A stretch of 64,000 bases of DNA from Dethiothermospora halolimnae. GTDB lineage: Bacteria; Bacillota; Clostridia; Tissierellales; VENL01. The stretch lies in the NCBI RefSeq assembly GCF_037577855.1, contig NZ_JBAKFX010000009.1, positions 1 to 64,000 on the forward strand. The letters run 5' to 3'. The notes below the pieces were generated by a model. It saw only the letters and a program-made list of their open reading frames with translations, was not told where the DNA came from and did no database searches. The position numbers and the translations under genes were made by a program. Position 1 is the stretch's first letter. Every line of letters begins with the position of its first letter. This document shows, in pieces, positions 40,473 through 49,322 of the stretch.

Positions 40473-41231
40473 ATGATAAGGACTATTATTTATGGATGCA
40501 ATGGAAAAATGGGTCAAGTTCTTAGCAAACAACTAATGAATAATGATGATTTTCAAATAATTTGTGGAATTGATAGAAATACTACTGAATACAATAATAA
40601 TTATCCAGTATATAATAGCTTATACCAATATAAAGAAGAAGTAGATGTGATAATAGATTTTTCCCATAGATCTTATTTAGATGAGATATTAGAGTATTCT
40701 TTGGATAATAAGATTCCTGTAGTCATAGCAACAACAGGATTCGATGATAAAGATTTAGATAAAATTAAAGGTGCCTCTAGAGAAGTTCCTATTCTTCATT
40801 CTTCCAATATGTCCCTAGGGATTAATGTACTATCAATGGTATTAAAACAAATAAGTGAATTATTAGATGAGAATTTTGATATAGAAATTATAGAAAAACA
40901 TCATAATAGGAAGATAGATGCCCCAAGTGGTACTGCATATTTATTGGCTAATACTATAAACGACTCCTTAAAGAATAAGAAACAATATGTTTACGGAAGA
41001 GAAGGTGGAGATGCAAAAAGACAAGAAAGTGAAATTGGAATACATGCCCTTCGTGGTGGGACCATATCTGGAGAACATTCTGTTATTTTTGCAGGTCTTG
41101 ATGAAGTAATAGAACTAAAACATACAGCATTATCTAAAAATATTTTTGCAGTTGGAGCTATGAGGGCTGCTAGATTTTTAGTTAATAAATCACCTGATTT
41201 GTACACTATGAATGATATCTTTAACATTTAA
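40473..41231 (+). CDS. dapB: 4-hydroxy-tetrahydrodipicolinate reductase
   Basis: Reduces HTPA to tetrahydrodipicolinate with NAD(P)H. The 252-residue protein has TIIYGCNGKMGQVLSKQL (Rossmann loop), VIATTGFDDKDLDKI near 87, EKHHNRKIDAPSGTAYL near 143 (catalytic His and Lys), and GIHALRGGTISGEHSVIF near 187. It starts immediately after dapA. Confidence 0.96.
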   Translation: MIRTIIYGCNGKMGQVLSKQLMNNDDFQIICGIDRNTTEYNNNYPVYNSLYQYKEEVDVIIDFSHRSYLDEILEYSLDNKIPVVIATTGFDDKDLDKIKGASREVPILHSSNMSLGINVLSMVLKQISELLDENFDIEIIEKHHNRKIDAPSGTAYLLANTINDSLKNKKQYVYGREGGDAKRQESEIGIHALRGGTISGEHSVIFAGLDEVIELKHTALSKNIFAVGAMRAARFLVNKSPDLYTMNDIFNI

Positions 41232-41264
41232 AGGTTATTAAACTAAAGAAAGGATGAAATACAA

Positions 41265-42002
41265 ATGAGTATTGAAAATAAAATAATTAGTAATGAAAAA
41301 AAGTTAGAGGATGCATATGAAATAGCTAGATTTATAAAGGAAGCAAAAAAATCAACTCCAATAAAGTTATATATAAAAGGAGAACTAGAGAAGATTGATT
41401 TTAATGGGTTAAAAGTTTTTGGAGAAGGTAAATCAAGAATTGTATTTGGAGAATATGATGAAATAAAAAATATTCTTATAGACTATGAGGGAGAAATTGA
41501 GGACTTTCATATAGAAAATGATAGAAGAAATTCAGCTATTCCACTATTAGACATAAAAGAAATTAATGCTCGAATTGAACCGGGAGCTATTATTAGAGAC
41601 ATGGTAAAAATAGGAGATAATGCAGTTATTATGATGGGATCAGTTATAAACATAGGTGCCGAAATCGGAGAAAACACTATGATTGATATGAATGTAGTGG
41701 TTGGAGCTAGAGGAACCATTGGGAAAAATGTCCATGTAGGTGCAGGGTCAGTTATAGCTGGGGTATTAGAGCCGCCTAGTAAGACTCCAGTTATTATTGA
41801 AGATAATGTACTTATAGGGGCAAATGCAGTTATATTAGAAGGTGTAAAAGTAGGAGCAGGAGCAGTAGTAGCTGCTGGGGCTATGGTTACTAGAGATGTA
41901 CCTTCAAATAGTGTAGTTGCAGGTACTCCAGCAAGGATAATTAAAGAAAAGGATGCAAAAACAGCTGATAAGGTAAAAATTTTAGATGATTTAAGAAAAT
42001 AA
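41265..42002 (+). CDS. dapH: Tetrahydrodipicolinate N-acetyltransferase
   Basis: Acetylates tetrahydrodipicolinate, committing the pathway to acetylated intermediates as in B. subtilis. The 245-residue protein has an N-terminal domain to about 90, then a left-handed hexapeptide-repeat helix (repeats such as IGDNAVIMMGSVINIGAEIG, IGKNVHVGAGSVIAGV, IGANAVILEGVKVGAGAVVA). The ARIEPGAIIRD entry and the PPSKTPVIIED loop distinguish DapH from succinyl-type DapD. Confidence 0.95.
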   Translation: MSIENKIISNEKKLEDAYEIARFIKEAKKSTPIKLYIKGELEKIDFNGLKVFGEGKSRIVFGEYDEIKNILIDYEGEIEDFHIENDRRNSAIPLLDIKEINARIEPGAIIRDMVKIGDNAVIMMGSVINIGAEIGENTMIDMNVVVGARGTIGKNVHVGAGSVIAGVLEPPSKTPVIIEDNVLIGANAVILEGVKVGAGAVVAAGAMVTRDVPSNSVVAGTPARIIKEKDAKTADKVKILDDLRK

Positions 42003-42041
42003 TTTTGGAAAGCCATAAGGAGAGTAATTGGGGGTTTTATT

Positions 42042-43238
42042 ATGAGAAATATAATTATGGAGGATAGAAAATATATATTAAATGTTTATAAGAGAAATAA
42101 GTTAAAGATTGTAAAGGGTAAAGGATCCTATTTATATGATGAAAAGGGAGATAAGTATTTAGATATGTATAGTGGAATTGCTGTAAATAATCTAGGATTA
42201 AGCAATCCAGATCTTTTGTCTAGAATAACCGAACAGGCATCTAAATATATCCATTTATCTAACTATTTTGTATCGGAACCTACAGTGAATCTTGCAAAGG
42301 TATTAGTTGAATCTAGTTTTGCTTCTAAAGTGTTTTTCACTAATTCAGGAACCGAGTCAAATGAAGCAGCTATTAAATTGGCAAGAAAATTTGGTAAAAG
42401 TTATCATGAAGATAAGGTGGAAATACTTACTGCATATAATTCCTTTCATGGTAGAACAAATGGTAGTTTAGCTTTAACAGGGCAAGAAAAATATCAAAAA
42501 GATTTTAGACCTTTATTACCTAAAATAAACCACTTTAAATTCAATAGCATTGAAGAATTAACAGAAAAGGTTAATAAAAATACCTGTGGAGTATTTTTAG
42601 AAATAATTCAAGGTGAAGGCGGTATTAGAGAAGTTAGTGGGGAATTTATTGAAACCCTAGTGAAACTATCTAAGGAATATAATTTTTTAATTATAATAGA
42701 TGAAATTCAAACAGGACTAGGTAGAACTGGGGACTTATTTGCCTATGAAAAGTTTGAACTTAGGCCCCATATAGTTACTTTAGCTAAATCTCTAGGAGGG
42801 GGGATGCCCTTAGGAGCAATGCTTGTCAGAGAAGATATAGAAGATATACTTAAGCCTGGAGACCATGGAAGCACATTTGGTGGTAATCCAGTAGCTTGTG
42901 CTGCTGGGGAGTATGTTATGGAAACAGTATTAAAAAAAGACTTTATAAATGAAGTTAGAAATAAAAGCGATTATATATTTAAAAGGCTAAAGGAACTGAA
43001 AGGTAAGTATTCTGATATCATTAAAGAACTTAGAGGAAGAGGTTTAATGATTGGAATAGATGTTGGTGATTACGCTGAGGATATTAAGAGTAAGGCTTTA
43101 GATAAAAAATTATTATTAAATGTAACCAGTGGATCAGTTATAAGATTATTACCTGCTCTCACTATTGAAACTAAAGAAATAAAAGAGTTTTTCACAAAAT
43201 TTACTGAAATATTAAGTGAAATAGAAAAAAATATTTAA
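42042..43238 (+). CDS. Class-III aminotransferase, probable N-acetyl-LL-diaminopimelate aminotransferase
   Basis: A 398-residue PLP aminotransferase of the acetylornithine/ornithine (ArgD) family: MYSGIAVNNLGLSNPDL near 43, FFTNSGTESNEAAIKLARKF near 103, YNSFHGRTNGSLALTGQ near 133, IIDEIQTGLGRTGDLFAYE near 223, the PLP lysine in TLAKSLGGGMPLGAM near 249, and STFGGNPVACAAGEYV near 279. Its place between dapH and the M20 deacetylase indicates it aminates N-acetyl-2-amino-6-oxopimelate. Bacillus uses the class-I enzyme PatA for this step, so a different fold fills the role here. ArgD activity may be retained; no arg genes are near. Confidence 0.88.
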   Translation: MRNIIMEDRKYILNVYKRNKLKIVKGKGSYLYDEKGDKYLDMYSGIAVNNLGLSNPDLLSRITEQASKYIHLSNYFVSEPTVNLAKVLVESSFASKVFFTNSGTESNEAAIKLARKFGKSYHEDKVEILTAYNSFHGRTNGSLALTGQEKYQKDFRPLLPKINHFKFNSIEELTEKVNKNTCGVFLEIIQGEGGIREVSGEFIETLVKLSKEYNFLIIIDEIQTGLGRTGDLFAYEKFELRPHIVTLAKSLGGGMPLGAMLVREDIEDILKPGDHGSTFGGNPVACAAGEYVMETVLKKDFINEVRNKSDYIFKRLKELKGKYSDIIKELRGRGLMIGIDVGDYAEDIKSKALDKKLLLNVTSGSVIRLLPALTIETKEIKEFFTKFTEILSEIEKNI

Positions 43239-43254
43239 AGTAAGGAGGGTAAAT

Positions 43255-44403
43255 TTGGAAGATTTATTGACTAATATTAGTAATGAAGTAATAAAAATAA
43301 GAAGAAAATTACATCAAATACCGGAAATAGGATTTAAAGAATTTAAAACATCCCGTTACATTAAAGAGAAATTAAAAGAATATGGATATGAAATAGAAGA
43401 AGTTGCAAAGACCGGCATTATAGCTATAAAAAAAGGAAAATCCAATAAAAAGGCCATCGCCTTTAGAGCAGATATGGATGGACTTATGGTTAATGAAAAG
43501 ACAAATGTTATTTATAGCTCTATACATGAAGGGAAAATGCATGCATGTGGACATGATGGCCATATGGCTATCCTATTGGGATTGGCTCTTTACTTATCAA
43601 AGATAAACAACATAGACAGAGATATAGTTCTTATATTTCAACCGGCAGAGGAAGGTCCAGGGGGGGCTAAGGTTATAGTAGATGAAGGATATTTAGATAA
43701 ATATAATATTGGAGCTATCTTTGGACTCCATACATACCCTGGGATAGAAGAAGGAAAGATAGGTGTAAAAAGGGGCCCTCTTATGGCACAGAACGGAGAA
43801 ATTAATATTGAGATAAAAGCTAAATCCAGTCATGGGGCAATTCCCCATAAGGGTATAGATGGTATTGTCATAGCTTCCCAATTGGTTCAATCCTATCAAA
43901 GTATTATAAGTAGAAATATAGATCCATTGGAGGGAGCTGTATTGACAATAGGTAAGATCAAAGGTGGAGAAGCTAGAAATGTTATTGCATCTAATATTAA
44001 ATTGGAAGGAACAATGAGAGCTTTTAATCCTGAGGTTTATAATCTAGTAAAAGAAAGAATTTTAGACATTAATAAGGGTATGGAAAAGGCATTTAATTGT
44101 AAAATAGAAACGGATATAATAGACTTTTATCCCCCAGTAATAAATGATGACAATCTATATACTACTGTTATAAATGCACTAGGGACAGAAGAAATAATTA
44201 ATATTGATCCCATGATGATTTCAGAAGATTTTTCATATTATCAGCAAGCTATACCGGGATTTTTTATGATGTTAGGATCTAGAAATATAAGTAAAGGGTT
44301 AATTCATCCCCTTCATAGTTGCTATTTCGATTTTAATGAAGGTATTTTAATAGAAGGAGTAAAGGCTTATATTAAAATTTGTGAAGAATTGGAAGTTATC
44401 TGA
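43255..44403 (+). CDS. N-acetyldiaminopimelate deacetylase (M20 family)
   Basis: Removes the acetyl group to give LL-diaminopimelate. The 382-residue M20D amidohydrolase has RRKLHQIPEIGFKEFKTS near 17, RADMDGLMVNEKT near 74, metal ligands HACGHDGHMAILLG near 97, FQPAEEGPGGAKVIVDEGYL near 129, HGAIPHKGIDGI near 195 and SEDFSYYQQAIPGFFMMLGS near 323. Alone, this family could be a hippurate hydrolase or carboxypeptidase, but the operon position makes the pathway assignment strong. The TTG start follows AAGGAGGGT. It is the last operon gene. Confidence 0.9.
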   Translation: MEDLLTNISNEVIKIRRKLHQIPEIGFKEFKTSRYIKEKLKEYGYEIEEVAKTGIIAIKKGKSNKKAIAFRADMDGLMVNEKTNVIYSSIHEGKMHACGHDGHMAILLGLALYLSKINNIDRDIVLIFQPAEEGPGGAKVIVDEGYLDKYNIGAIFGLHTYPGIEEGKIGVKRGPLMAQNGEINIEIKAKSSHGAIPHKGIDGIVIASQLVQSYQSIISRNIDPLEGAVLTIGKIKGGEARNVIASNIKLEGTMRAFNPEVYNLVKERILDINKGMEKAFNCKIETDIIDFYPPVINDDNLYTTVINALGTEEIINIDPMMISEDFSYYQQAIPGFFMMLGSRNISKGLIHPLHSCYFDFNEGILIEGVKAYIKICEELEVI

Positions 44404-44425
44404 GGAATTATAATTGTAATTATGT

Positions 44426-44453
44426 ATGGACTGGATATAACTAGTCCATTTTG
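44426..44453 (+). terminator. Probable terminator of the lysine operon
   Basis: ATGGACT, a 10-base loop, AGTCCAT and TTTTG; a 7-bp stem 20 bases after the last gene. Confidence 0.6.
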
Positions 44454-44512
44454 ATTTAGCTTATTTGGTATTTTGCTTAGTTTATTTCAGATTTTAGATT
44501 AACTTTTAGTTT

Positions 44513-44535
44513 TTGGGGGATTCGTAATCCCCCAA
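44513..44535. repeat. GC-rich REP-like hairpin
   Basis: TTGGGGGATT, CGT, AATCCCCCAA: a 10-bp perfect stem with T-rich sequence on its 5' side. Its build (G-run outer stem, 20-odd bases) resembles the palindromes at 3177, 47936 and 57339, but the sequence differs. Confidence 0.55.
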
Positions 44536-44732
44536 CTTATTTAACCATCAATAGATAAGGACAAGGCATGTTTTATCTTATCCATTATATAGGCATATAA
44601 AAAATAAAGGAAAATGGAAACAAATGTAGAAAATCAATTAAATAGTATAGGTTAAAATATTATGTGAAAAAGAAACTGCCAATTCATTGGAAGTTTAAGT
44701 TAGTCATTGAATAAATCATAGGGGGGAAAAGA

Positions 44733-45347
44733 ATGTGGAATAAAATGTCTGAGCCATGGAAAGTATGTTTTGAAGAAGCATGGGAAGCCTATTGTAGTGG
44801 TTCAATACCAATAGGAGCAGTAATAGTTTCAAAGAATGGGGAAATTATATCCAAGGGAAGAAATATGATATATGAAGATATAAAGGAACCAAGACGATTA
44901 AGTAAAAGCAGGCTTGCCCATGCAGAAATGAATGCAATATATAACTGTGAAGAAGAAGTTAAGAATACTATAATATATTCAACAATGGAACCTTGTGTTA
45001 TGTGCTTTGGAGCCATTGTAATGAATAGTATTAAAGAAGTTAATTATGCTGCAAGGGATGGAGTTGCCGGTGGAGTTAACTTAAAAAACTCTTTCATAGA
45101 AAAAAGGGGCATTAAAATAAATAAACATAATCCACAACTAGAAATAGTTCAATTAGTGATAAAGACAGATTACATATACAGAAATAGGGGAGATAGAGCT
45201 GAGGAGTTATTAAGTGTTTGGGAAAAAACATGTCCAGTAGGGATACAAATAGGAAGACAATGGTATAAAGAGAATAGGTTATTAAAGTTTAAGGAAGATA
45301 AATATAGTATAGAGCAGATAATTGAAGAGATTAGTAAAAATATATAG
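44733..45347 (+). CDS. Zinc-dependent nucleoside/nucleobase deaminase
   Basis: A 204-residue cytidine-deaminase-superfamily protein. It has the zinc site HAEMNAIY at 63-70 (His and catalytic Glu) and MEPCVMCFGAIVMN at 86-99, with GSIPIGAVIV near 23. A C-terminal extension of about 60 residues after the deaminase core makes it longer than tRNA adenosine deaminase TadA (about 150-160) and includes WEKTCPVGIQIGRQWY. It may deaminate guanine or another small base. SD GGGGGG; the unknown membrane-anchored protein follows. Confidence 0.82.
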   Translation: MWNKMSEPWKVCFEEAWEAYCSGSIPIGAVIVSKNGEIISKGRNMIYEDIKEPRRLSKSRLAHAEMNAIYNCEEEVKNTIIYSTMEPCVMCFGAIVMNSIKEVNYAARDGVAGGVNLKNSFIEKRGIKINKHNPQLEIVQLVIKTDYIYRNRGDRAEELLSVWEKTCPVGIQIGRQWYKENRLLKFKEDKYSIEQIIEEISKNI

Positions 45348-45358
45348 GGGTGTTATTG

Positions 45359-46456
45359 TTGAAAAAATTTAAAATATATAAGTATAAAAGTTTTTGGATT
45401 ATACTTATTATAATGATAATAGCATTTAAAAACTATCAGTATTTTAGACATCGAGACCTTATATCAATCATAGATAAAAGTAATATTGTGGGGTCACAGA
45501 AGGTAATTATAAGGAGAAGTGATATGAGGGATTCGATTCACTATAACTTTGATATAGATAATAAAAATGATATAGAAAAAATAATACAACTTATAAAGTC
45601 TATCGAAGTTAGAAGGTATAGTAGTGGACCCAGCGGTATCCGTTATAATGGGTGTGAGAATAGTATTGTTTTTGAAAATAAAGATAACATAATTAATATG
45701 GATATAATCGGGAATAATCATGTTAGCATTCGCTCATATCCCGACGATTTTGATTATAATACTTATAAAATAATTGGAAATATAGATGCTAGTTGTCTTG
45801 ATGATATAATAGAAAAAAAGACTAAATATATAGAAAACAAGTCTGACAGTAGTTTTAATTTATATGACATATATGCAGTAGATAGAGATGGCTATTGGGA
45901 TTATAAATTATCAGACGGCACACATATGTACAAAAATTTAGGGTTTAAAGAGATAAAAGATAATAAGATTAAGGTAAACATGAGATATGTTAAAGATAAT
46001 ATAGATAAAAGGGGAAAATATATAGATAGGATTAAAGAAAAGGAGATTGAAATAATATCAAGTCAGCTTATCATAGACGATACTATGGTATTAAAAACTC
46101 CTTTAAAGAAGGGAAATACTTGGCAAACAAAAGTTAAGCTAAATATAGGTGGTGTGGAGGAAATTTATGATGCAACAGTTACCATAGAAGAAGTTACTAA
46201 AAAAATAGTTAAAACAAGTTTAGTAGTATCAGATCTAAAAAAGTTTAAAAATAAAGAATATATAAGAACCCAGATATATCAAAAGAATTTTGGATTGATT
46301 TATGAGAAATATAATGATAAAAATGGTTTAAACCACGAAGTTAGATTAGATAAAGTCTATAAATATTCTCTACGTGAATTTATAGATCCTAGAGAATATA
46401 TGAAGCTAAATGATTTAGAGGTTATTGAGGATGATTTTAACTATATAGAAAAATAG
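45359..46456 (+). CDS. Membrane-anchored extracytoplasmic protein, unknown function
   Basis: A 365-residue protein with one N-terminal membrane helix (about 10-25, FWIILIIMIIAF) and a large, probably external domain rich in Asp, Lys and Ile. The second half (about 200-340) has beta-rich segments such as LIIDDTMVLKTPLKKGNTWQTK and YIRTQIYQKNFGLIYEKY that recall cell-surface sensor or lipoprotein domains with a WxTK loop. No catalytic motif is seen. GTG 45350 overlaps the SD GGGGTG, so TTG 45359 (or 45356) is the better start. It follows the deaminase closely. Confidence 0.6.
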   Translation: MKKFKIYKYKSFWIILIIMIIAFKNYQYFRHRDLISIIDKSNIVGSQKVIIRRSDMRDSIHYNFDIDNKNDIEKIIQLIKSIEVRRYSSGPSGIRYNGCENSIVFENKDNIINMDIIGNNHVSIRSYPDDFDYNTYKIIGNIDASCLDDIIEKKTKYIENKSDSSFNLYDIYAVDRDGYWDYKLSDGTHMYKNLGFKEIKDNKIKVNMRYVKDNIDKRGKYIDRIKEKEIEIISSQLIIDDTMVLKTPLKKGNTWQTKVKLNIGGVEEIYDATVTIEEVTKKIVKTSLVVSDLKKFKNKEYIRTQIYQKNFGLIYEKYNDKNGLNHEVRLDKVYKYSLREFIDPREYMKLNDLEVIEDDFNYIEK

Positions 46457-46462
46457 AGCAAT

Positions 46463-46490
46463 AAAAAACAGCCATTTTTGGCTGTTTTTT
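46463..46490. terminator. Bidirectional terminator between the unknown gene and ychF
   Basis: AAAAAACAGCC, ATTTTT, GGCTGTTTTTT, placed between two convergent genes with runs of A and T on both sides. Confidence 0.92.
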
Positions 46491-47580
46491 ACACATTAAA
46501 TCTAAATTCTACTACATCTCCATCTTTCATAACATAATCCTTACCTTCAAGTCTAACAAGACCTTTTTCCTTAGCAGCTGTCATACTTCCAGAATCACTT
46601 AAATCATCATAGTGAACAATTTCTGCTCTGATAAATCCTTGTTCCATATCGGTATGAATTTTACCTGCTGCTTGGGGAGCTTTAGTTCCTTTCTTTATAG
46701 TCCAAGCTCTAACTTCTTTAGGACCAGCAGTTAAGAAAGAAATAAGACCAAGTAATGAATAACTAGCTTTTATTAATTTGTCTAGACCTGATTCTTTAAG
46801 TCCTAGTTCCTCTAGGAACATATCCTTTTCTTCTTCATCTAGTTCTGATATTTCAGATTCTATCTTTCCACAAACTGTTATAACTTCAGAGCCTTCTTTT
46901 TCAGCATAGTCTTTTAATACCTTAATATGTTCATTATTATTTTCATCTAATATATCTTCCTCAGACATATTAGCAGCATATAATACAGGCTTGTTTGATA
47001 AGAAGTTATAATGTTTCATAAGCTTAGCTTCATCTTCACTTAACTCCAAACTTCTAACAGGTTTACTTTCTTCTAAAACTTCCACAGCTTTTTTAAGTAC
47101 CTTTACTTCTTTAACTAAAGATTTATCGTTCCTAGCCATTTTTTCTATTTTTGCAAGACGTTTTGAAGCTATTTCTAAGTCAGAAAGTATTAATTCTAAA
47201 TCAATTATTTCAATATCCCTTAAAGGATCTATATTTCCTTCAACATGGGTTATATTTTCATCTTCGAAACACCTAACCACATGGACTATAGATTCAACTT
47301 CTCTTATATGAGATAAAAATTGATTTCCTAAACCTTCTCCTTTACTGGCACCTTTAACTAATCCCGCTATATCAAAAAATTCTATAGCTGTAGGGACTTT
47401 CTTTTGAGAATCATACATTTTTTCAAGTACATCAAGTCGTTCATCTGGTACTGAAACAACTCCAACATTTGGTTCTATAGTACAGAATGGATAGTTTGCT
47501 GATTCAGCTCCAGCTGAAGTGATTGCATTAAAAAGAGTGCTTTTACCTACATTTGGTAATCCCACAATACCTAATTTCAT
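46489..47580 (-). CDS. ychF: Redox-regulated ATPase/GTPase YchF
   Basis: An Obg-like P-loop protein that prefers ATP and associates with ribosomes. The 363-residue protein has the P-loop GIVGLPNVGKSTLFNAI near 4, the switch DIAGLVKGASKGEGLGNQFL near 70, NMSE (in place of NKxD) near 204, and a C-terminal TGS-type domain with AWTIKKGTKAPQAAGKIH near 300. It is a single gene on the minus strand with SD GAAAGGAAG. Confidence 0.97.
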   Translation of the reverse strand: MKLGIVGLPNVGKSTLFNAITSAGAESANYPFCTIEPNVGVVSVPDERLDVLEKMYDSQKKVPTAIEFFDIAGLVKGASKGEGLGNQFLSHIREVESIVHVVRCFEDENITHVEGNIDPLRDIEIIDLELILSDLEIASKRLAKIEKMARNDKSLVKEVKVLKKAVEVLEESKPVRSLELSEDEAKLMKHYNFLSNKPVLYAANMSEEDILDENNNEHIKVLKDYAEKEGSEVITVCGKIESEISELDEEEKDMFLEELGLKESGLDKLIKASYSLLGLISFLTAGPKEVRAWTIKKGTKAPQAAGKIHTDMEQGFIRAEIVHYDDLSDSGSMTAAKEKGLVRLEGKDYVMKDGDVVEFRFNV

Positions 47581-47705
47581 CTATATCTTCCTTTCAAATG
47601 TTAATAATATTATTATACAAGTTTATAGTATCAGACTAAATTATACATCAACATTGGCTAAATTTCAATAAAGAATTAAATATTAGGGAGTAGGAGGTGA
47701 TATAT

Positions 47706-47906
47706 ATGAATAGAGAGAAACAAGTTAGCTCCATAATCAATTATGTCGATAATAATAAAAATTCAATAGAAAGTAAAAGAATATGTACAATGATACTGGG
47801 AGAAAAAGATAGGGAAGTTAATGATGAATTAATTAAAGAGCTCCATGCAAGGCTCCCAAGAGCTAAACAAGATGTATTAAATAGTTGTTATAACATTATA
47901 GAATAA
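47706..47906 (+). CDS. Small protein of unknown function
   Basis: A 66-residue hydrophilic protein, predicted all-helical (REKQVSSIINYVDNNK, ELIKELHARLPRAKQDVLN), with no cysteine pair or membrane segment. ATG 47706 follows TAGGAGGTG, a very good SD. It is divergent from ychF and convergent with the minus-strand small gene at 47996. I recognise no family. Confidence 0.65.
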   Translation: MNREKQVSSIINYVDNNKNSIESKRICTMILGEKDREVNDELIKELHARLPRAKQDVLNSCYNIIE

Positions 47907-47935
47907 TTGGATCTTATGATTATAGATTTTCTTCA

Positions 47936-47957
47936 AGGGCTGAATATATTCAGCCCT
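47936..47957. repeat. REP-like palindrome between two convergent small genes
   Basis: AGGGCTGAATA followed by its exact reverse complement. The outer AGGGCT and the central AATATATT match the palindromes at 3177 and 57339. It may serve as a bidirectional terminator here. Confidence 0.7.
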
Positions 47958-47995
47958 ATTTATAATTCAAATAAGGTTATGTTTTTTAACCCTAC

Positions 47996-48151
47996 TTACC
48001 CCCCCCATCCACCTATCTCTAATGAAAATTTAACCCTTTTGAATAAGATTAAACTAAATATTAGGAATAAACCAAGTTTGAAAGGCAATAACCTTTTCCG
48101 TGGAACTACCATAAATAATAAACTTAAATAAAGAAATAAAAGTAAAGTCAT
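47996..48151 (-). CDS. 51-residue small membrane protein (previously easy to miss)
   Basis: The minus-strand ATG (48149-48151) is preceded by AAGGAGG at 48160-48166 with 8-base spacing, and the frame is open for 51 codons to TAA. The product starts MTLLLFLYLSLLFMVV, then PRKRLLPFK and a second hydrophobic stretch (about 26-37), ending KFSLEIGGWGG. This gives two membrane helices around a basic turn. The 47907-48131 plus-strand frame overlapping it has no SD and is rejected. It is divergent from pstS, so it may share the Pho region. No family is recognised. Confidence 0.65.
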   Translation of the reverse strand: MTLLLFLYLSLLFMVVPRKRLLPFKLGLFLIFSLILFKRVKFSLEIGGWGG

Positions 48152-48246
48152 AATGGAGGCCTCCTTAAGTTATTTATTATTTATTTTGACCATATCAAAG
48201 AAAATAATCCATTAATAGTAATAGGTAAATGTTGTTATCATTTCAC

Positions 48247-48311
48247 TTAACATTCATTTAACAAACCATTAACAGTGCCTAAACAAACAATATACTTTTC
48301 GGTGTTATACT
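48247..48311 (+). promoter_or_regulatory. PhoP box and promoter of pstS
   Basis: TTAACA at 48247, 48258 and 48269, then TAAACA at 48280: four repeats at an exact 11-base period, the pattern bound by PhoP in Firmicutes. TATACT at 48306-48311 is a suitable -10, about 20 bases after the last repeat. This indicates induction of the operon at low phosphate. Confidence 0.88.
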
Positions 48312-48364
48312 ATCCATGTACTAAAAAACAAATAAATTTTAAAAACGAAAGGGGTAAATTATTT

Positions 48365-49291
48365 ATGAAATTATTTACAAAATCAAAAATATTGATTTTA
48401 GCTTTAGTATTAATTTTATCAGTATCAGTATTAGCAGCATGTGGTTCAGATGAAGATACAAATGGAAATGTAAGCTCAGAGGATAAAAAATCAGATAGTA
48501 ATACTAATGATTCTAGTGATAATAAATCAGATAATAATAAATTAGAAGGTACAGTTGAGATAGCAGGCTCCACATCAGTACAGCCGGTAGCAGAGAAGTT
48601 AGCAGAAGCATTTATGGATAAAAATTCAGGTCTTACTATAAATGTACAAGGGATAGGATCATCAGCAGGGGTTAAGGCAGCTAATCAAGGAACTGCTGAT
48701 ATAGGAACAGCGTCAAGAAATCTTAAATCTGGTGAAGAAGAGTGGGGAGTAGATGACCATGTAATCGCCTATGATGGAATAGCTGTTGTTGTTAATAACG
48801 ATAATCCAATTTCAGATTTAGATAAAGAAACTATAGTTAAAATATTTAAAGGTGAAATATCTAATTGGAAAGAAGCTGGTGGAGACGATGAAGACATTAT
48901 AGTAGTAAGTCGTGAAGCAGGGTCAGGGACAAGGGGAGCATTTGAAGACATACTAGACCTTAAAAAAGAAGTAAATGGTAAGGAAGTAAGTGCAGTTGTA
49001 CAAGATGTGGTAGGCAACTCCAATGGAGCAGTAAAACAAAATGTTGTAAATAAGAAAAATGCTATTGGATATATATCATTTGCATACTTAGATGATAAAG
49101 TTAAAGGTTTAAAAGTGAGTGGAACAGAACCAACAGTGGAAAATGTATTAGCTGATAAATATAATATTTCAAGACCATTCCTAATGATAACTAAAGGAGA
49201 AGTTCCAAAAGAAGCCCAAGCATTCTTAGACTTTGTATTTAGTCCAGAAGGTCAAAAAATAGTAGGAGAAGAACAAATACCTGTAAAATAA
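48365..49291 (+). CDS. pstS: Phosphate ABC transporter substrate-binding lipoprotein
   Basis: Binds phosphate outside the membrane and delivers it to PstCAB. The 308-residue protein has a lipoprotein signal (LSVSVLAAC, Cys 26), an acidic Ser/Asn-rich linker, then the binding domain: GSTSVQPVAEKLAEAFM near 67, VQGIGSSAGVKAANQGTADIG near 92 and VSREAGSGTRGAFEDI near 177 with the phosphate-binding Ser/Arg residues. The frame is open from 48275, but ATG 48365 behind AAAGGGG gives the signal peptide. It is the first gene of the pst operon. Confidence 0.95.
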   Translation: MKLFTKSKILILALVLILSVSVLAACGSDEDTNGNVSSEDKKSDSNTNDSSDNKSDNNKLEGTVEIAGSTSVQPVAEKLAEAFMDKNSGLTINVQGIGSSAGVKAANQGTADIGTASRNLKSGEEEWGVDDHVIAYDGIAVVVNNDNPISDLDKETIVKIFKGEISNWKEAGGDDEDIIVVSREAGSGTRGAFEDILDLKKEVNGKEVSAVVQDVVGNSNGAVKQNVVNKKNAIGYISFAYLDDKVKGLKVSGTEPTVENVLADKYNISRPFLMITKGEVPKEAQAFLDFVFSPEGQKIVGEEQIPVK

Positions 49292-49322
49292 AAAAATATG
49301 TAATTATAAAGTTATCGGCATC

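Larger units (their letters stand above)
44404..44732. other. Gene-free gap after the lysine operon
   Basis: About 330 bases with no credible gene on either strand. It holds two hairpins (listed separately) and AT-rich DNA leading to an SD (GGGGGG) before the deaminase gene. Confidence 0.7.

Noticed and set aside
41507..42016. Minus-strand 169-codon frame
   Set aside because: Antisense of the dapH hexapeptide repeats, whose periodicity keeps the other strand open.
47907..48131. Plus-strand 74-codon frame with many Pro and Asn residues
   Set aside because: It has no SD, begins within one base of the preceding stop codon, crosses the REP-like palindrome and a C8 run, and lies over the minus-strand 51-residue gene, which has an ideal SD.
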